A stretch of 60,000 nucleotides of DNA from Symsagittifera roscoffensis. Taxonomy: Eukaryota; Xenacoelomorpha; Acoela; Convolutidae. How positions within the stretch are numbered: position 1 is the stretch's first letter; every line of letters begins with the position of its first letter. This document shows positions 1 through 13,100 of the stretch, piece by piece. Both the position numbers and the translations under genes were made by a program. Below the pieces are notes generated by a model that had not been told where the DNA came from, did not search any database, and saw only the letters and a program-made list of their open reading frames with translations. The stretch lies in NCBI RefSeq assembly GCF_963678635.1, contig NC_087064.1, forward strand, positions 81,197,526-81,257,525. The letters run 5' to 3'.

Positions 1-380
1 TTGTTGATATTTATTTCTATATTTATTTAATTATTCTTTCTTTCATTTAGTTTTGCTTTTATTATTTATGTATGTGTATTTATTTTCATTTATTCATATT
101 ATGGGTCTGTTTGTTTGGTTATTTGTTCATATATATTTTTTCATGTCTATTTAATTATTTGTACATTTCACTTTTGCTTTTATTTATTTATATATTTATT
201 TATTTATGTATTCATTTATGTATTTATTTATTTATTTATGTATTGATTTATTTTTTTATTGCTTATTTATTTATCAGGTGTGTTTTGTTTATTTGTTGAT
301 ATTTATTTCTATATTTATTTAATTATTCTTTCTTTCATTTAGTTTTGCTTTTATTATTTATGTATGTGTATTTATTTCAT
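1..380. repeat. AT-rich TTTA-type repeat with 292-bp direct repeat
   Basis: The stretch is nearly all TTTAT/ATTT words. Bases 1-87 recur almost exactly at 293-379, so it is at least 1.3 units of a 292-bp tandem repeat running off the window's left edge. ORFs here are low-complexity artefacts. Confidence 0.85.
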
Positions 381-385
381 TTATC

Positions 386-1275
386 AAAATTTTAGTGTAT
401 ACATGTGTTATTACGATTTTTAGCTCTCGAACTGTTATTCCATGATCTTTGTCAATATAGCAAAATTTTGGTGTATACATGTGTTAGTACGATTTTTAGC
501 TCTAGAACTGTTATTCCATGATCTTTGTCAATATAGCAAAAATTTGACGTATACATGTGTTAGTACGATTTTTAGCTCTCGAACTGTTATTTCATGATCT
601 TTGCCAATATAGCAAAATTTTGGTGTATACATGTGTTAGTACGATTTTTAGCTCTAGAACTGTTATTCCATGATCTTTGTCAATATAGCAAAAATTTGAC
701 GTATACATGTGTTAGTACGATTTTTAGCTCTCGAACTGTTATTTCATGATCTTTGCCAATATATCAAAATTTTATTGTATACATGTGTTAGTACCATTTT
801 TAGTTCTCGAACTGTTATTCCATGATCTTTGTCAATATAGCAAAATTTTGGTGTATACATGTGTTAGTACGATTTTTAGCTCTAGAACTGTTATTCCATG
901 ATCTTTGTCAATATAGCAAAAATTTGACGTATACATGTGTTAGTACGATTTTTAGCTCTCGAACTGTTATTTCATGATCTTTGCCAATATAGCAAAGTTT
1001 TGGTGTATACATGTGTTCGTACGATTTTTAGCTCACGAACTGTTATTTCAGGCTCTTTGTCAATATAGTAAAATTTTGGTGTATACATGTGTTAGTACGA
1101 TTTTTAGTTCTAGAAGTGTTATTTTATGATCTTCGTTGATATATCAAAAATTTAACCTATACATGTGTTAGTACGATTTTTAGTTCTAGAACTGTTATTT
1201 CAGGCTCTTTCTCGATATAGCAAAATTTTGGTGTATACATGTATTAGTACGATTTTTTGTTCTAGAACTGTTATT
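386..1275. repeat. 76-bp minisatellite, about 11.7 units
   Basis: Units start at 386, 462, 538, 614, 690, 766, 842, 918, 994, 1070, 1146 and 1222, exactly 76 bases apart. Each reads AAAATTTTGGTGTATACATG, then GTTAGTACGATTTTTAGCTC, then an ACTGTTATTCCATGATCTTT-type end. Units alternate between two variants (TCTAGAAC/ATTCC versus TCTCGAAC/ATTTC), giving a dimeric higher-order pattern. The last units are more diverged. Confidence 0.95.
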
Positions 1276-1548
1276 CTTCAATTATTAGTTGTTCAAGTTG
1301 TTTGGTTTTTGCTTCAGTTTCTATGCCTTCGGTGTATTGCGCGTAGCGCCTATGTTTGATCTTTTTAATCTTTTTAGAAAGTTTTCAAAAGTGTTGAATT
1401 TCAAGAAAATACTTCTCAAAAATTGCAATTGTTGACCTTTTGATGGGGTGATGCCAGGGTTATTACCAGCGGATGCAGATGTGGCCTTCCGACCTAATGT
1501 TTTTTGTCAGGCTTTTAAACTTTCGAAATTGGCGTTTTGTAATATTAA

Positions 1549-1870
1549 GGAACGTAGCGAGTACTCTTATATACGTCTTGGTGATTTTTTTTTCAGGAGA
1601 AAGTGTAAAAATTTGTTCAATTTTGTTTTCCTCGTTTTGACTTTTAATTTTTCTAAGTTCACGTCGTTTCTTGTGTTGAAAGGCAGGCAAATTGTATTGA
1701 GCAGCAAAATGTAATTGACACAAAAATTTTTGAACTTGGATTTAAATTTAAATTTTTGGATTTTTGGCAAATGGGTTTTAAATTTAAAAAGGTGAAGTTT
1801 TTTCAGAAAACAAGTCAGTTTTCTTGCGTTCTTCAATTTTTCCAACGGTCACTTGGCTATGATCTGAAAC
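1549..1870 (+). repeat. dispersed repeat family X, copy 1
   Basis: It begins GAACGTAGCGAGTACTCTTA and TACGTCTTGGTGATTTTTTT, and ends near CAAGTCAGTTTTCTTGCG and CACTTGGCTATGATCTG. The same ordered blocks occur in the other X copies. Small ORFs on both strands inside it are not conserved between copies. Confidence 0.65.
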
Positions 1871-2329
1871 TTCAATTTTTTTTTAAAATTATAATTACAT
1901 TGCTAAAAAAGTGTTGTTTAATAATCCCGTTTTTGGAATAGATGATTTCGCAAATGAAACTGTTGCAATTTTTTTAATATGGAAAGGGCAGTTGTATGCT
2001 GTCGCTCATTTTGGGATTTCATTTATGATTTAAAAATACGAAGATCTGAAACCTATTAGTTTTTGAGATTGACCATTTTACTTCAGAAAAACCTTCAATT
2101 TCAAATTGTTTCTACCTATCAACTTTTGAAATCAAAAGCGTTTTTGGATTCCCCAATCTTTTATTACGGTAGCATTGATTTCGTTTTTAATTCATATAAT
2201 TCAATTATAAGCAATTTTTACGTTCACTAATCTGTTTCAAGCACCGGAGGTGCGTTACACGCTAGCTAAATTTTATTATCCTTAGTTTTATTTACATCTC
2301 AACACTTGGCTTTTCTCGATAACTACTTA

Positions 2330-3110
2330 CCCGATTTTCAAGAAAGTAGTACCAATAAAATAACCGCCTACTTTCATGTGTGACTGCATATACCACTAGT
2401 CTCTTTTCACCATGCCCCAATTTCTACAGCCTTCTGAAGCCTGTGGGGGGAATAATTGACCCTAATTTTTGCATATTTTTTTAATTCAAAAACTACTCTG
2501 CCAAAGCCAATTTTTGAATTCAATCGAAAGAACAGGTTATGGGAGGCTCCCTTGATTTTGTGATTACGACCAGATAAAAACTTATGGTTCTCGGACAAGT
2601 CCAATTTGTGATATTAGAACCTTTTCTGATTTTTTTTAATCGAAAACTACGCTGCCAAATCTGAGATATTGGGTCCAATCGAACTAACGGGATGGCGAAA
2701 GCTTCTGATCAAAAGCAGCTGCACCAAATTTCCTATATAATAATTCATGGGCCTCGGAAAATGTAGCCCTGCCATTTCTCAGATAAAGGTTCAATAAAAA
2801 AAACAAGTTAGGGAATCTTCCGGGCATATTTGTCTTCGCGTTCATGGATTTGATCGAAGGATTATGTTTTGAGAAAAACCTACTGCCCTGCCAAATTTTA
2901 ATATTGAGTTCAATTGTAGAAACGGATGATAGATATCTCTTCTACTTGAGCAACTAATCACTTAATTTGGTAGAAACAAGATTTTATGTAGTGTCTAATT
3001 TTGGGGTTTCTGAAGCTCACGCATTTCATCCCGCTTTAGTAAAACATTTTCTGGAAAATATCAGACTCGTGCCTCCAGCTTAAGCTCAGCCCCTGGTTTG
3101 ACTAAAGAGA
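2330..3110. repeat. degenerate ~160-bp satellite S, array 1
   Basis: Recurring blocks, about 164 bases apart, are AAACTACTCTGCCAAATCTG, then TTCAATCGAAATAACAGG-type, then GGGAAGCTCC-type, then CCTCGGAAAA. Each is seen about four times with many substitutions. The same blocks make up arrays at 37690-38730 and 48420-49080. Confidence 0.65.
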
Positions 3111-3884
3111 ATTTATATCAAGACACGCAAAAATTTGCTAGGCTCAGTTTTTTCATGATTTTTTGACGTGTTTTGTTTATCATGTTTGTGTTTTATAGCA
3201 AGTCGTGTGCGGCTCTGTTTTGCCTCCGAATGTTTTTCTTTTTAAATTGTAGAGATCCAGCTCTCTTACCGTTGCGTATTAATTCGATATTGCATTTATT
3301 TTCATAGACTCTCGGAATTTTTTCAAATTTTCTACAAGATTTTTTGCATTCATTTTGTTGAAATTTCGTTTTCCATTTTTTTAGTTTTGATATTTTACTA
3401 TAGCAAATAGTGGATGGGGCATTTTGATCCCCTGATAGTTCCTGTTGGTTATGCAGGTTATTTGGTTGAAAGATTTAATGAGCAGTTTGTGAGTACATTT
3501 AGGAATTTTCGTATCTCATTTTTTGACAGAAATGTTTCTTTTCATTTTCATTTATTGATTATCAGAAATAGGTGGTTGGAGGTAAGCTCAATTCTTTTTT
3601 TGTTTCAGGTATTTGACTTCTGTAACATCTTGATTTTTTTGACTTTTTTTGATTCTTCAGCTTATTATTTCAGCAACAAATTTCATTCAACATTTCAGTT
3701 TGTTACATCATCTTCTGATTTTTGGCGCCTTATTATGGATCGCAAGTGGTGCGAAGCTCAGCTTCGCCTCAGTGTATAAACTAAACTAGCAATTTTGGCA
3801 TCATCTCAAAAAAGAATGAATAAAAAATTGTACAAGTTCACACATGTACTTGAATTGGTTCGAATCTTGTACTTGGCTAATTGT
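3111..3884. repeat. AT-rich flank carrying the GCGAAGC-AGCTTCGCCTC terminal motif
   Basis: At 3745-3775 the sequence ATCGCAAGTGGTGCGAAGCT, then CAGCTTCGCCTCAGTGT matches 38812-38850 after satellite array 2, and more weakly 19946, 20706, 31745 and 49437. Array S plus this motif therefore travel together as one composite repeat. The plus-strand ORF at 3414-3779 is probably fortuitous. Confidence 0.5.
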
Positions 3885-4377
3885 TCGAAGAAAGTGACGG
3901 AATATTTGTGTTCGAGGTGTTTTTTTAGACAAATTTCGACTTTTCAACTAGCAACTTTTGACTGAGGTTTCTTATATCATCTAAAAGTTTTTGTTGTCCT
4001 GAGCTCAAATTTAAGAAGATATTTCACCTGTGATTGTTTTTTGTAAATTTATACGGGTTTAAAGGTGGCCAATTTGGGACAATTAACGGGCGGTATATTC
4101 GTTCTATTAACGCGTTAGCGTAGAGTTAATCCGTCTTAGAAATCGTTCGAAATTGAATGGAGGCATGCTATTTAGTCTATTTAATGTTTCGCTATATGCG
4201 AAATATATTACTTTAAACTCTACATAGCGTATGAAAGATCATTTTCAAAAAAAAAAAGTTTTTATTGTTTCATTTTTTGAAAATTTCATCAATCTTTCAA
4301 AGCACACACTAGCTCATATACCTTAAAAGGCAGTCTGAACACCCAGAGCTTTGCCCTGATACGAGCGGTCTTGTTAT
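3885..4377 (+). repeat. dispersed repeat family Y, copy 1 (~500 bp)
   Basis: It runs from GAAAGTGACGGAATATTTGT, through GAGCTCAAATTT, ATTTCACCTGTGAT and CCAATTTGGGACAATTAACG, to a hairpin-like end TTTGCCCTGATACGAGCGGT. The block order is the same at 44545-45057. Confidence 0.75.
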
Positions 4378-6473
4378 TTTTTTTTCAAAGCGTATTTGTT
4401 TTCCTGACGTGATTCTGCAATTCTCGCATTTTTCAAGCTCCTTTTACCGTTTTGTTGCTTGCTTGCGTAATGCAGCTTCGTCTCAGTGTGCCATTTAGCG
4501 TCGTTTGTTAAGATGGATGAGCCTTGTTGTCTTTTTACAGGGAGGGTAGCGGTGGCTTCTGATGTTCTTTCAGTGCTGATTAAGTTATTAAATGTTAAAG
4601 CTTCGAATTCTTTTTCGCCTTGTTGTTGGTTTCGGTGATCTCATTTTGAGGGGTTTTTTTTGGTTCAAGTTGGAACAAAGTAATACTTCTTATTTAATCT
4701 TATGGAATAATTTCGATTTTGTGCTTCAGTTTATTACCATATAAAGATTTTTTGTTTTCATTTCAAAAAAATAGTAATTTCATTTTTTTTGTGCATTTTC
4801 CTTGTGCTTTTTTTTACAGAATTGATCAACTTCAGCTTTTTGGGCATTGTTAATATTTTCGTATTACTCTGAAGATGTTTCCATTTACATGATTGTCAGC
4901 ATTGACGTGACAATAAGGCTTAGTAATTGAAGTTAGAATTAAATCAATCAAATGAGACACTTCCTGTATCTGTTGGTATGTCAGGCTAATAAGAGCTCGT
5001 TTTGATTAAATTTTACAAGGGTTGATATTTTTTCAATTAGTTTTAAAAATTCTTCCGTACTTTTTTTGTTTTCATTCAAAATCGATTCCTTAGATTCAAA
5101 ACTGTACTTTGACTTTTGATATATTTTGAGACAAATTAAATTGACCTGCTTACTGCGTCTATTGAGTGATTGAAAATAAAAGTTTAGAAGTCGCCATTTT
5201 CAAACCCTCCGTATTATGCTGAAATTTAATTTTTGTCATAATTATTTAGCCAGCTAAGATCCATGACATCTATATGTGGCCGTCTATAACTTTTTCTTCT
5301 GTTTAATCCTTTAACATGCAATTTTACCCCCGTTCACTTCAGTTTTAAATGACAATTACTTTTAATTGGTTTTAAACGACAAATTTATGGCCCTTAATGA
5401 TTTGTAGCATCCTACTAAGCTTCGCTATATTAAAGTTTTTAAGTCGGGTCCTTATCGCTTATTGTTAGACAACAGAATTGACACTTAATCGCTGCTTATT
5501 ATCTCCATTTGAAAATGCTTTTAAAAGTATACCGAACGTTTTCGAATCATTGATGTGAAATTTATTGCTCATACACACGTTTCCTGTTCTTTATTGTATT
5601 TAGTTGTCTTAAATTTTGAAGTAGTTTAATTTAAAAAGCAATTATTAAAATTTTATCAAAGTTGAAGTGATGGATTAAATTATCTGCAAAATTGTTTTAG
5701 AAAAAAAAAGGTGATGGTAAACTTACTCAATTAGATTTCTGAGCCATTGGTGTCAGAATTAGCTCCTTCCCTGTGTTTTGAAGGAAGCAATTGTTGCGGC
5801 TTCGAGTTTGAATCTCGGCTTCCATTAAATTCTTAACCAGAGCTGTAAAAACGGATATAAGTTAATACCAAAATAATCTGGAACTAGACTCAGACGCCCT
5901 GTTTTAATTTGGACGATTCTTTTCAGTTGGTAATTTCAAATTCTTACATGTACCTTGTCTTCAAAACTACCGCTTAAGCTTCACTGAATTTTAAATATAT
6001 TTCATTATACTGAAGTCGATGTCGTATTGATTTTAATCTTTTCGGTATTGTTTGTTGTTTGTGTCCTTTTAGTTTATTGTTTCACGCTTTTTTTATCGTA
6101 TGCTTAAATTTATTGGTATTTTAGACACCTGAGTTTGGCTAATCTTCACGCGACTGGCTTATCCGGTATCGCAAAAATCGATTTTTTGCAAATATTCGAC
6201 TCAGCATAATTTTATGCAACTAACTCTTCAATTATTTACAGATCCAGTATTCAATTTTTTTGTCGTCTTTTGATTCTCTTAATTTTAAGGACTGCATAAT
6301 TAACTGATTTTGTGTGGAATTCAAGTTACCGTTAAAAATTCAATTCGTTTTTCAGAGCTCCGTCCATTATAAAAATTGAAGGACTACCTAGTCAACCTTG
6401 ACTTTCCTGGTTTCAAGTTATCATAAAAAAGTATTTTTTCAATTTTGGACACGAGCAACATTGTAAAAGCAAC
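4378..6473. other. non-coding AT-rich stretch upstream of exon 1a
   Basis: I see no convincing exon, RNA gene or repeat. One more AGCTTCGTCTCAGTGT motif is near 4471. A promoter for exon 1a should lie toward the 6.2-6.47 kb end, but no TATA box or initiator stands out from the AT-rich background. Confidence 0.4.
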
Positions 6474-7179
6474 ATGGTAAACTTTGACAGGTCGTCAAAA
6501 GCAGAAGTTATCAATAGGCCCAAAATCTCAACACAGCCTGAACAGAGGAGCTTTGGTTCACATATTGTAGTTATTGATGCAACCAATAATCCAATTTCTA
6601 ATTTCCAGCCTCAAAGCGCATCGGCTGAAGAATCAAATAAAAACTTGGTTAAACTGACCCAGAATCAACAAGACAGTGTTTTTCCAGCCACCTGGGTTAA
6701 TGCATGTGCCGATATTCCGTCAGATTCAATTGATAATTCATCTTTCTCCAGCCACATTCCCTCTTCCATTTGCAATGATGAGAGCTTGAATTTTACTATC
6801 AGTTGCAAAAATAGTACCAGTGGTTTTGCCACTTTAAACAACAATACGGGTAGTTATCCCTGCCCGGGTGGTTCCAATTCCCACTTGCACAGTAAACTCA
6901 ACAGTTCTCTATCCGATCCGCCGCGGTTAATTATCAACACGGATAACGACTCTGTGTATGAACTGCAGTCGGGCTCCGATTACGTGAACAATTTGGACTG
7001 CAGTTTTTCTCCACCAATAAGAACTGAGATGAACGGAAGTGTGGAGAACCCGACTCGGTCCGAGGAGAACTCGGATAATGATGATGATGATGATGACAAT
7101 TTTCTTGTGGGACCTTTGGTCAGCCCCGCTTCATTCAATAGACAGAAATCGCTTAGAAGGACTTTTTCGGCTCCTTCGC
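6474..7179 (+). CDS. TMCC: TMCC gene alternative first exon 1a
   Basis: It opens with an ATG in good context (GCAACATGG) and encodes 235 residues plus one base. Asn, Ser and Asp are abundant; there is a run of seven Asp, and the exon ends in [10 protein letters not shown]. The open frame stops right after a strong donor (C|GTGAGTAA), so the exon is phase 1, as the shared acceptor at 27783 requires. No signal peptide or domain is visible. GC content is clearly above the flanks. RTFSAP fits a basophilic-kinase/14-3-3-like RxxSxP pattern, which is a pattern match only. It could instead belong to a separate upstream gene, but the matching phase and the similar end of exon 1b argue for an alternative N-terminus. 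Confidence 0.75.
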
Positions 7180-10100
7180 GTGAGTAACAATCAGGTGGAG
7201 TTTTTCTTTTTTCTTAAACTTAAGTCTTAACCAGACTTTTTTCATTTAACATTAATCAATTTTGCTCAAACAAACTGGATATTAATCATTTCCAATTTCT
7301 ATCAACGTGCAGGGTGAGCATCTAATTAATCCGGCTCAAGTGTCTTGTAACCAAGAAGTAGACTTTTTTCCTGTAAACATTTTTCTTACAAACTGGGAGC
7401 AGGCTGACTTGCTGGCTGACGTGTTCATTTTTGAAAATTCAAATAAAGTATCCAGGTTCATTTGAGGTAGTTATCAACTTCTTTAATTAAAGTTTTTGAA
7501 AAAATGTTGCATTTTTTCGAATCCCAGGATTTCATCCTTATTTTTATCGGCTCAAACGCAAACGTTTTGTTTTCAAACGCAAACTATAAAGTTTGGTGCT
7601 GTTTTTCATGGTTTTTCATCGAACAACTTCATAATCTTATTTTCTGGTTTAAACCATATTAGTTGCTTGAAAGTTTTTTCTCTAAATTGCCTTTTCATCC
7701 ATTCTGCTTTTTGTGGATTTTTTTTCTCGATTTCATGGGTTCATCTTTAGTTTAATCGCTTAAGCCAACTCTTTTAGTGAGTTTTGGCAGGTAAAATATT
7801 TTCTATTACGTTTGGTGTTCCAAAAAGGATGTGTATCATCTTGGAAATACAATACTTTGTTCAAAATTGCATGTGACAACAATTTTGTTTTTGGCTCTAC
7901 GAGGTCGACCCAAGTTTTATCAGATTGATTGCCGCTTAGTAAACAATTATCAATGCTTAATTAACACTGTTTATGACCTTCATTTGAGACAATTGTATAA
8001 ATTTTTTGTAGATAAAGTTTTTTACCCATGGTTTCAAGTAATTTTTTTTCACCTCCCTCTTTTTTAGGATACGCTCCGCGTCTGTGCTCTGATACAAATA
8101 TTTAATAGGATATTGCCCGCTGTTGAAAGGTGATATACCAAATCACCTATCTTTGAGCACTCTTGTTTCAATACAGAATTTGTTACTTGCGGCAATCAAG
8201 GCGATTTTGTTCGATAAGCGTGCAAGCTAGACTACTTCCTCTGGGTTTTCTCAGAGTTTCGGCTCATTTCCAAGTTAAAACTCTGGCTCTAGATAATTAC
8301 AAAGCTCTATCCGAGCTATCTAATCGGTCAGTTTTAAAGATCCGATGTTTATGCATATGAATCATGAGGTTGGTTCAACGAATAAGGATAGAGTCCACTA
8401 ACCCACGAGGTTTTTATCCTTTAGACAGCATTAGAACGCTTAAGTTCGGAAAAGACAGAGTTACCCGATCCGCCTTTGTAAAAACTTTGAACGAGGACAT
8501 GATCCGTCCGGCAGTAAAACTCGCGCCCATTCTCGCTTCCTTGGGGGCTGGAGGATCTTGCCACGCAAATAAGTGAGAATATAAAAATCATTAAATTGAT
8601 CGAAATTGAGACCAATTGGCCGAGTGGTCTAGGAATTGAGCAGACTGGTTCGGCGTAGGTTCGAGCCCCCAAAAAATTATTGTGCCGCGAACTTAAATAT
8701 ATATTTAACTAAAACTTATGATAAAACAGAAAACGACCTAGTCTGGGAGGTTTTTGCCTCCTAAATGTGATTTACCGTGTATCAAAAAATGCTGCTTTTG
8801 TTCACATGTTCTAGCTAAGAAGGTACCATTTTTCACTCATCCATTAATTCATCAAGCCATCTACCCAAACATCTCTCAAGCCGTCTACCCATACATCCAC
8901 CAAGCCATCCATCCATGTCTCCAGCCACCTATTCAGCCATCCATTAAACCATCGTCCATTCATCCGTTCTTCCAACCATTCAATCAGCCGTCTGTCCATT
9001 CAGCCATCCATTTATCCAGACCAGTAATCCGTCATTCCATTCATCGTCGATCAGTCCAGCGAGCCTTCTTTCCATTCATTGATCCATCCCTTCAGCCATC
9101 TATTCTTCCAGCCAATCTGGAAGCTGCTCATCCATCTAACCAGGTATCCATCTAGCCACCCTTCGTCCATCCATTTAATCAGGTATCCAGCCATCCATTC
9201 GTCCAGCCACCCACCCATCCCTCCATCGAACCATGCATCAATCCACTCATCTATCCATCCATCAGACCACCTAGCCAGTCATCTATAACACCATCCAGCC
9301 TTTCATCAGTTCTTCCAACCATCCATATAGCCTTCCAATCAGCCATTATCCATTTAGCCATCTATCTATCCTGCCATCCACTATCCGTCCAACCAGCATT
9401 CCATCAAACTATCCTTCATAACATCCATACATACATTCTTCCGGCCATCCATCCAACCAATCATCTATCCATCCATTCATCAAGTCATCCTTTTATCTAG
9501 CCATTCATCATCTATCGATCGGTTCATCAACCCATCTATCCATGAAGACATTCGTTCATCAAGCCATCTATTCATTAAGCCATCTACTCATCCATTTATT
9601 CATCAAGCCATCTTACCGTATATCCATCAAGCCATCCATCTAACTATCCATCCTCTTATTCAACGATCCATCTATCAAACCATCCTATGTTCTGCCAACC
9701 ATTCATTCACCCAGTCATCCATGAACCCATCAATCTACCAACCCATCCCTTATCCGGCCATCCATCCAGCCAGCAATTCATCAAGCCATCCACTAAACCA
9801 CCCATCCATTTAGCTAGTTGTTCATTCAATCATCTATCCAATTATCCATCCATTAAACCCTCCATTCAGCCATCTGTTCATCTATTCAGTCGTTCATCGA
9901 ATAAGATCTCTATCCAATCATCCATTTATCTATCTACGTAGCCCTCCATCATCCTTCCATTTCAACTAGCACTTCAAGTCCTGAATCCATCTGGCCATCC
10001 ATCGTACATCAATCCACTCTGCCTTCGATTAAGCCATCCATACCTCCAGTCATCTATCGATTCAGCCAGCTTTCCATCCTTTTCTGCTCCCACCAGTGAA

Positions 10101-13100
10101 ATCCTCCGTGCATCAAGCTCTCGGTCATCTGTCCATCCAACGAGGATTTCATCCAGCCATGTAATCATTTAGCCACCCATCATCCAATAATTCAACCAGT
10201 CATCCGTATATTTTTATTTACATGAATGTATCGATATTTATATATATTTAGCCATCCATCGATTCAGGTATCCAACCAGACAATCGTCTATGTATCCATC
10301 AGCCATCAATCTAGCCATCTATCGATACGTTCATTCAGCCATTCATCCATCCAACCAGCTGTTCATCCATCCATTCAGCCATCTAAATTTGCTGATGCTA
10401 CCATTTCTCTCTGCCCTCCCTCCAGCAAACTATCGGTCCATCCATCTACCCATCCATCAATCTAACCATCGACACAGCCATCTATCCTTGTAGCCATCGA
10501 ACTATCCATTTATCCATTTTCTTCTTTCATCCATCCATCCATCCAGCGATCCATCGATCAATTCATCCAGCCAGCCATCTATTGATGCTACAAACATTTG
10601 TTCTAGAATTTCTTCCATTAAAGATAAATGCTTTCACTTTTCAGAAGCAGCTTTAGCTGCAGTGGGTCTGCTATCACAATTGAAAATAAAAAGATCTAAT
10701 AACTTAATTTAAAATTTCGCAAAAAAGATAATAGCAAGTAATAACAACACTTGTCAAGCATGATAGTATCCTGATATATAGGATTATGATCATAAAAAAC
10801 TATAAGTTAATGACATGCGCACTAAGTTTCTGTTGGCGGCGGTCTCTCGTTTTTTTCTCTCGGAGTTTTGCCATTTCATTTTCCTTGAGTTCTGAACACG
10901 TTAACCATTTGGTTGGATTTTGAGTGGCTGTTTACTGTCCACAACTGTCTTAGTCTCCACTTGTTTTGAATGTAACATCGAGAATGCAGCTCTAATCGAT
11001 CAAGTCAAGTCATGATATGGAATAGAGTCATATGATACGTCCAAAACAGTTGATGCCAAATCATCAGTCAATGAAAGAGCCCCAGGATTTTTTGAAAGCA
11101 CAATCAAACGTGATGGTGTCTGATATTCAGCCTGAACGTTTTAGGCAGTTGGTAACCTAAAACTGCCGATCGATTATTTTTACGCTTTTGTGCTACTAAA
11201 TTCACCGAAAAAGCGCTTACGTGAAGACAACGCTCCACGCCTCCATTATCAGAAAACAGTATCTGATGATTTGGAAAAGGGTTATGTCATTTAAGATGAA
11301 CCGCATAACCCAAAAACGCGGCGTGACCCTGAGTGGTATTCATCAACTTAAATGAACCCTAAAAGGACCGAAGAGTGTTAAACGGAGCTTCCAAGTTTCA
11401 TTGGTTTTCGCTCAAGAAGTTGGTTCTTGTTGGTTCAGATTTGCTGTCCGTCAACATAATTATGCTATATCAGTCGACATCGAGGAAATGTCTCTCGGAG
11501 TCGGAGTCTTTCCCAAAGATCAATCATCTTTGCGTTTTCTGTGGCGGGAAGACTCATCTGCAGATGTGATGATGTATGAATACTTCCGTCATAAATTTGG
11601 GGCACTTGACTCGCCAATGTGTATTTATTTTGCACTACAGCAGACAGCTTAGATTAAGTAGTCCGATTACCCTGAAGCCGCAGCAGCTGTTTGCGATCAA
11701 TTTTACATATATGACTAGTTGGACTCGTTTTCGAATGCTGAACAAGCCGTTAACTTAGGTAGAGAGACTTGGTAGAGATGCTTGGTAAAGGAGGGTTCAA
11801 GTTGACCAAGTTTATCAGCAAAATTCTTAAGATTTCAAGAACTAAATCCGAATAACTATGAAATCGAAAATGTTGAAAAAATACTTGTTAATCCCGATTT
11901 GAAAGCTGCAAGCTGCATTTTTGGCTACTCGTCTTAGAGGAGACCTTCAAGAAACATTGAGTATTCAAATATTCCATACATTCACGTGGTCTTACAGTGC
12001 AATTGTTTTACAGTGGCTCCACGCCGATGATAAGAAACCGGTCTTCGTAGTCAACAGAGTTGACAAGATCTTAGAATCAACAACCCTTGATGAGTGGCAC
12101 TACGTAGCAATTGGTGATAATCCCGCAGACACAAGTACACGGTACACAGGTACATCATCAATCGTTGATTTATATGCGCGTTGTTGTTCAATCTCGATTC
12201 GCCATCTTGAAACTGTCGAAATGCACAAAGCTTAATGTCAACTCCATGATGTAGGAACTCCCTCTAGAACGTCTAATGTATCGAAAGCTTGCCTTTTGTT
12301 GCTGCGGAGTCTTTTATTTTGGCTCATTTCACGTATCTGTCTGTAGGAGCTCAGAGAAGTGGTGGGGCTTTCTCTTTACTTGCATGGCGGACGAGTGGTT
12401 CAAAGCGAAACCGTGCGTTCTATGGATGGCAGTACGTGCGTGATGGGCATTGAGAGGTTAAATGCCCGCCCAGGATTTCCATCTGTCATCCGGTCGGATA
12501 TTGGCATAAATTTCGTGGCCACCGACAAGGAATTGCTGGCGTTCATTGAAATTTTGAATCAGCAGGCTCCCAGCCGCTTAGTACCCAAAGGTATGAAGTG
12601 GAAATACAATCCACCTAGTGCGCCACATCATGGTGGCTCAAGGGAGCGTCTGGCAAGGACCTACCCGCGTGCGTTCCATTCCATGCTTGAAATCCCTAAA
12701 AAATCGCTAGAAGTACTCGACAAGACGTTGCCATGTCGGCAAGAGTATGTGCCATGTCGGAATAAGCGAGCCAAGTCTTCTCCTGAGCGTGAACTTAAGA
12801 CAGGCCATTTCGTGTGGACAGTAGAGCCCACTAACTCCCGAGGTTCTCATCATTTAGCCTGCATTAGAACGCTTAACGCCTCACTAAAATTTTTGAATGG
12901 TGATTTTACCTGCCCGGTGACAAAACTCGCGCCCGTCCTGATTTTGTTGAGGGCGGAGGATGTTGCCACGCAGGTAAGCGAGAATCTAGAAGCGAGTAAT
13001 TTGAACGACATAACGACCTGTTGGGGGGTGGTCTAATAATTGAGCAGACCGGTTCGGCGCAGGTTCGAGCACCCCAAAAAGCAATGTTTTTGCTCCGATC

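Noticed and set aside
72-299. Hydrophobic 75-residue ORF
   Set aside because: Read from TTTA-type low-complexity DNA; Phe/Tyr/Ile/Leu bias is due to composition.
3414-3779. 121-residue ORF
   Set aside because: It overlaps the repeat-end motif GCGAAGC...TTCGCCTC and shows only AT-biased residues; no domain or splice context.
8754-10493. Several His/Pro/Ser-rich ORFs
   Set aside because: They are read from the CCAT simple repeat in all frames and have no other support.
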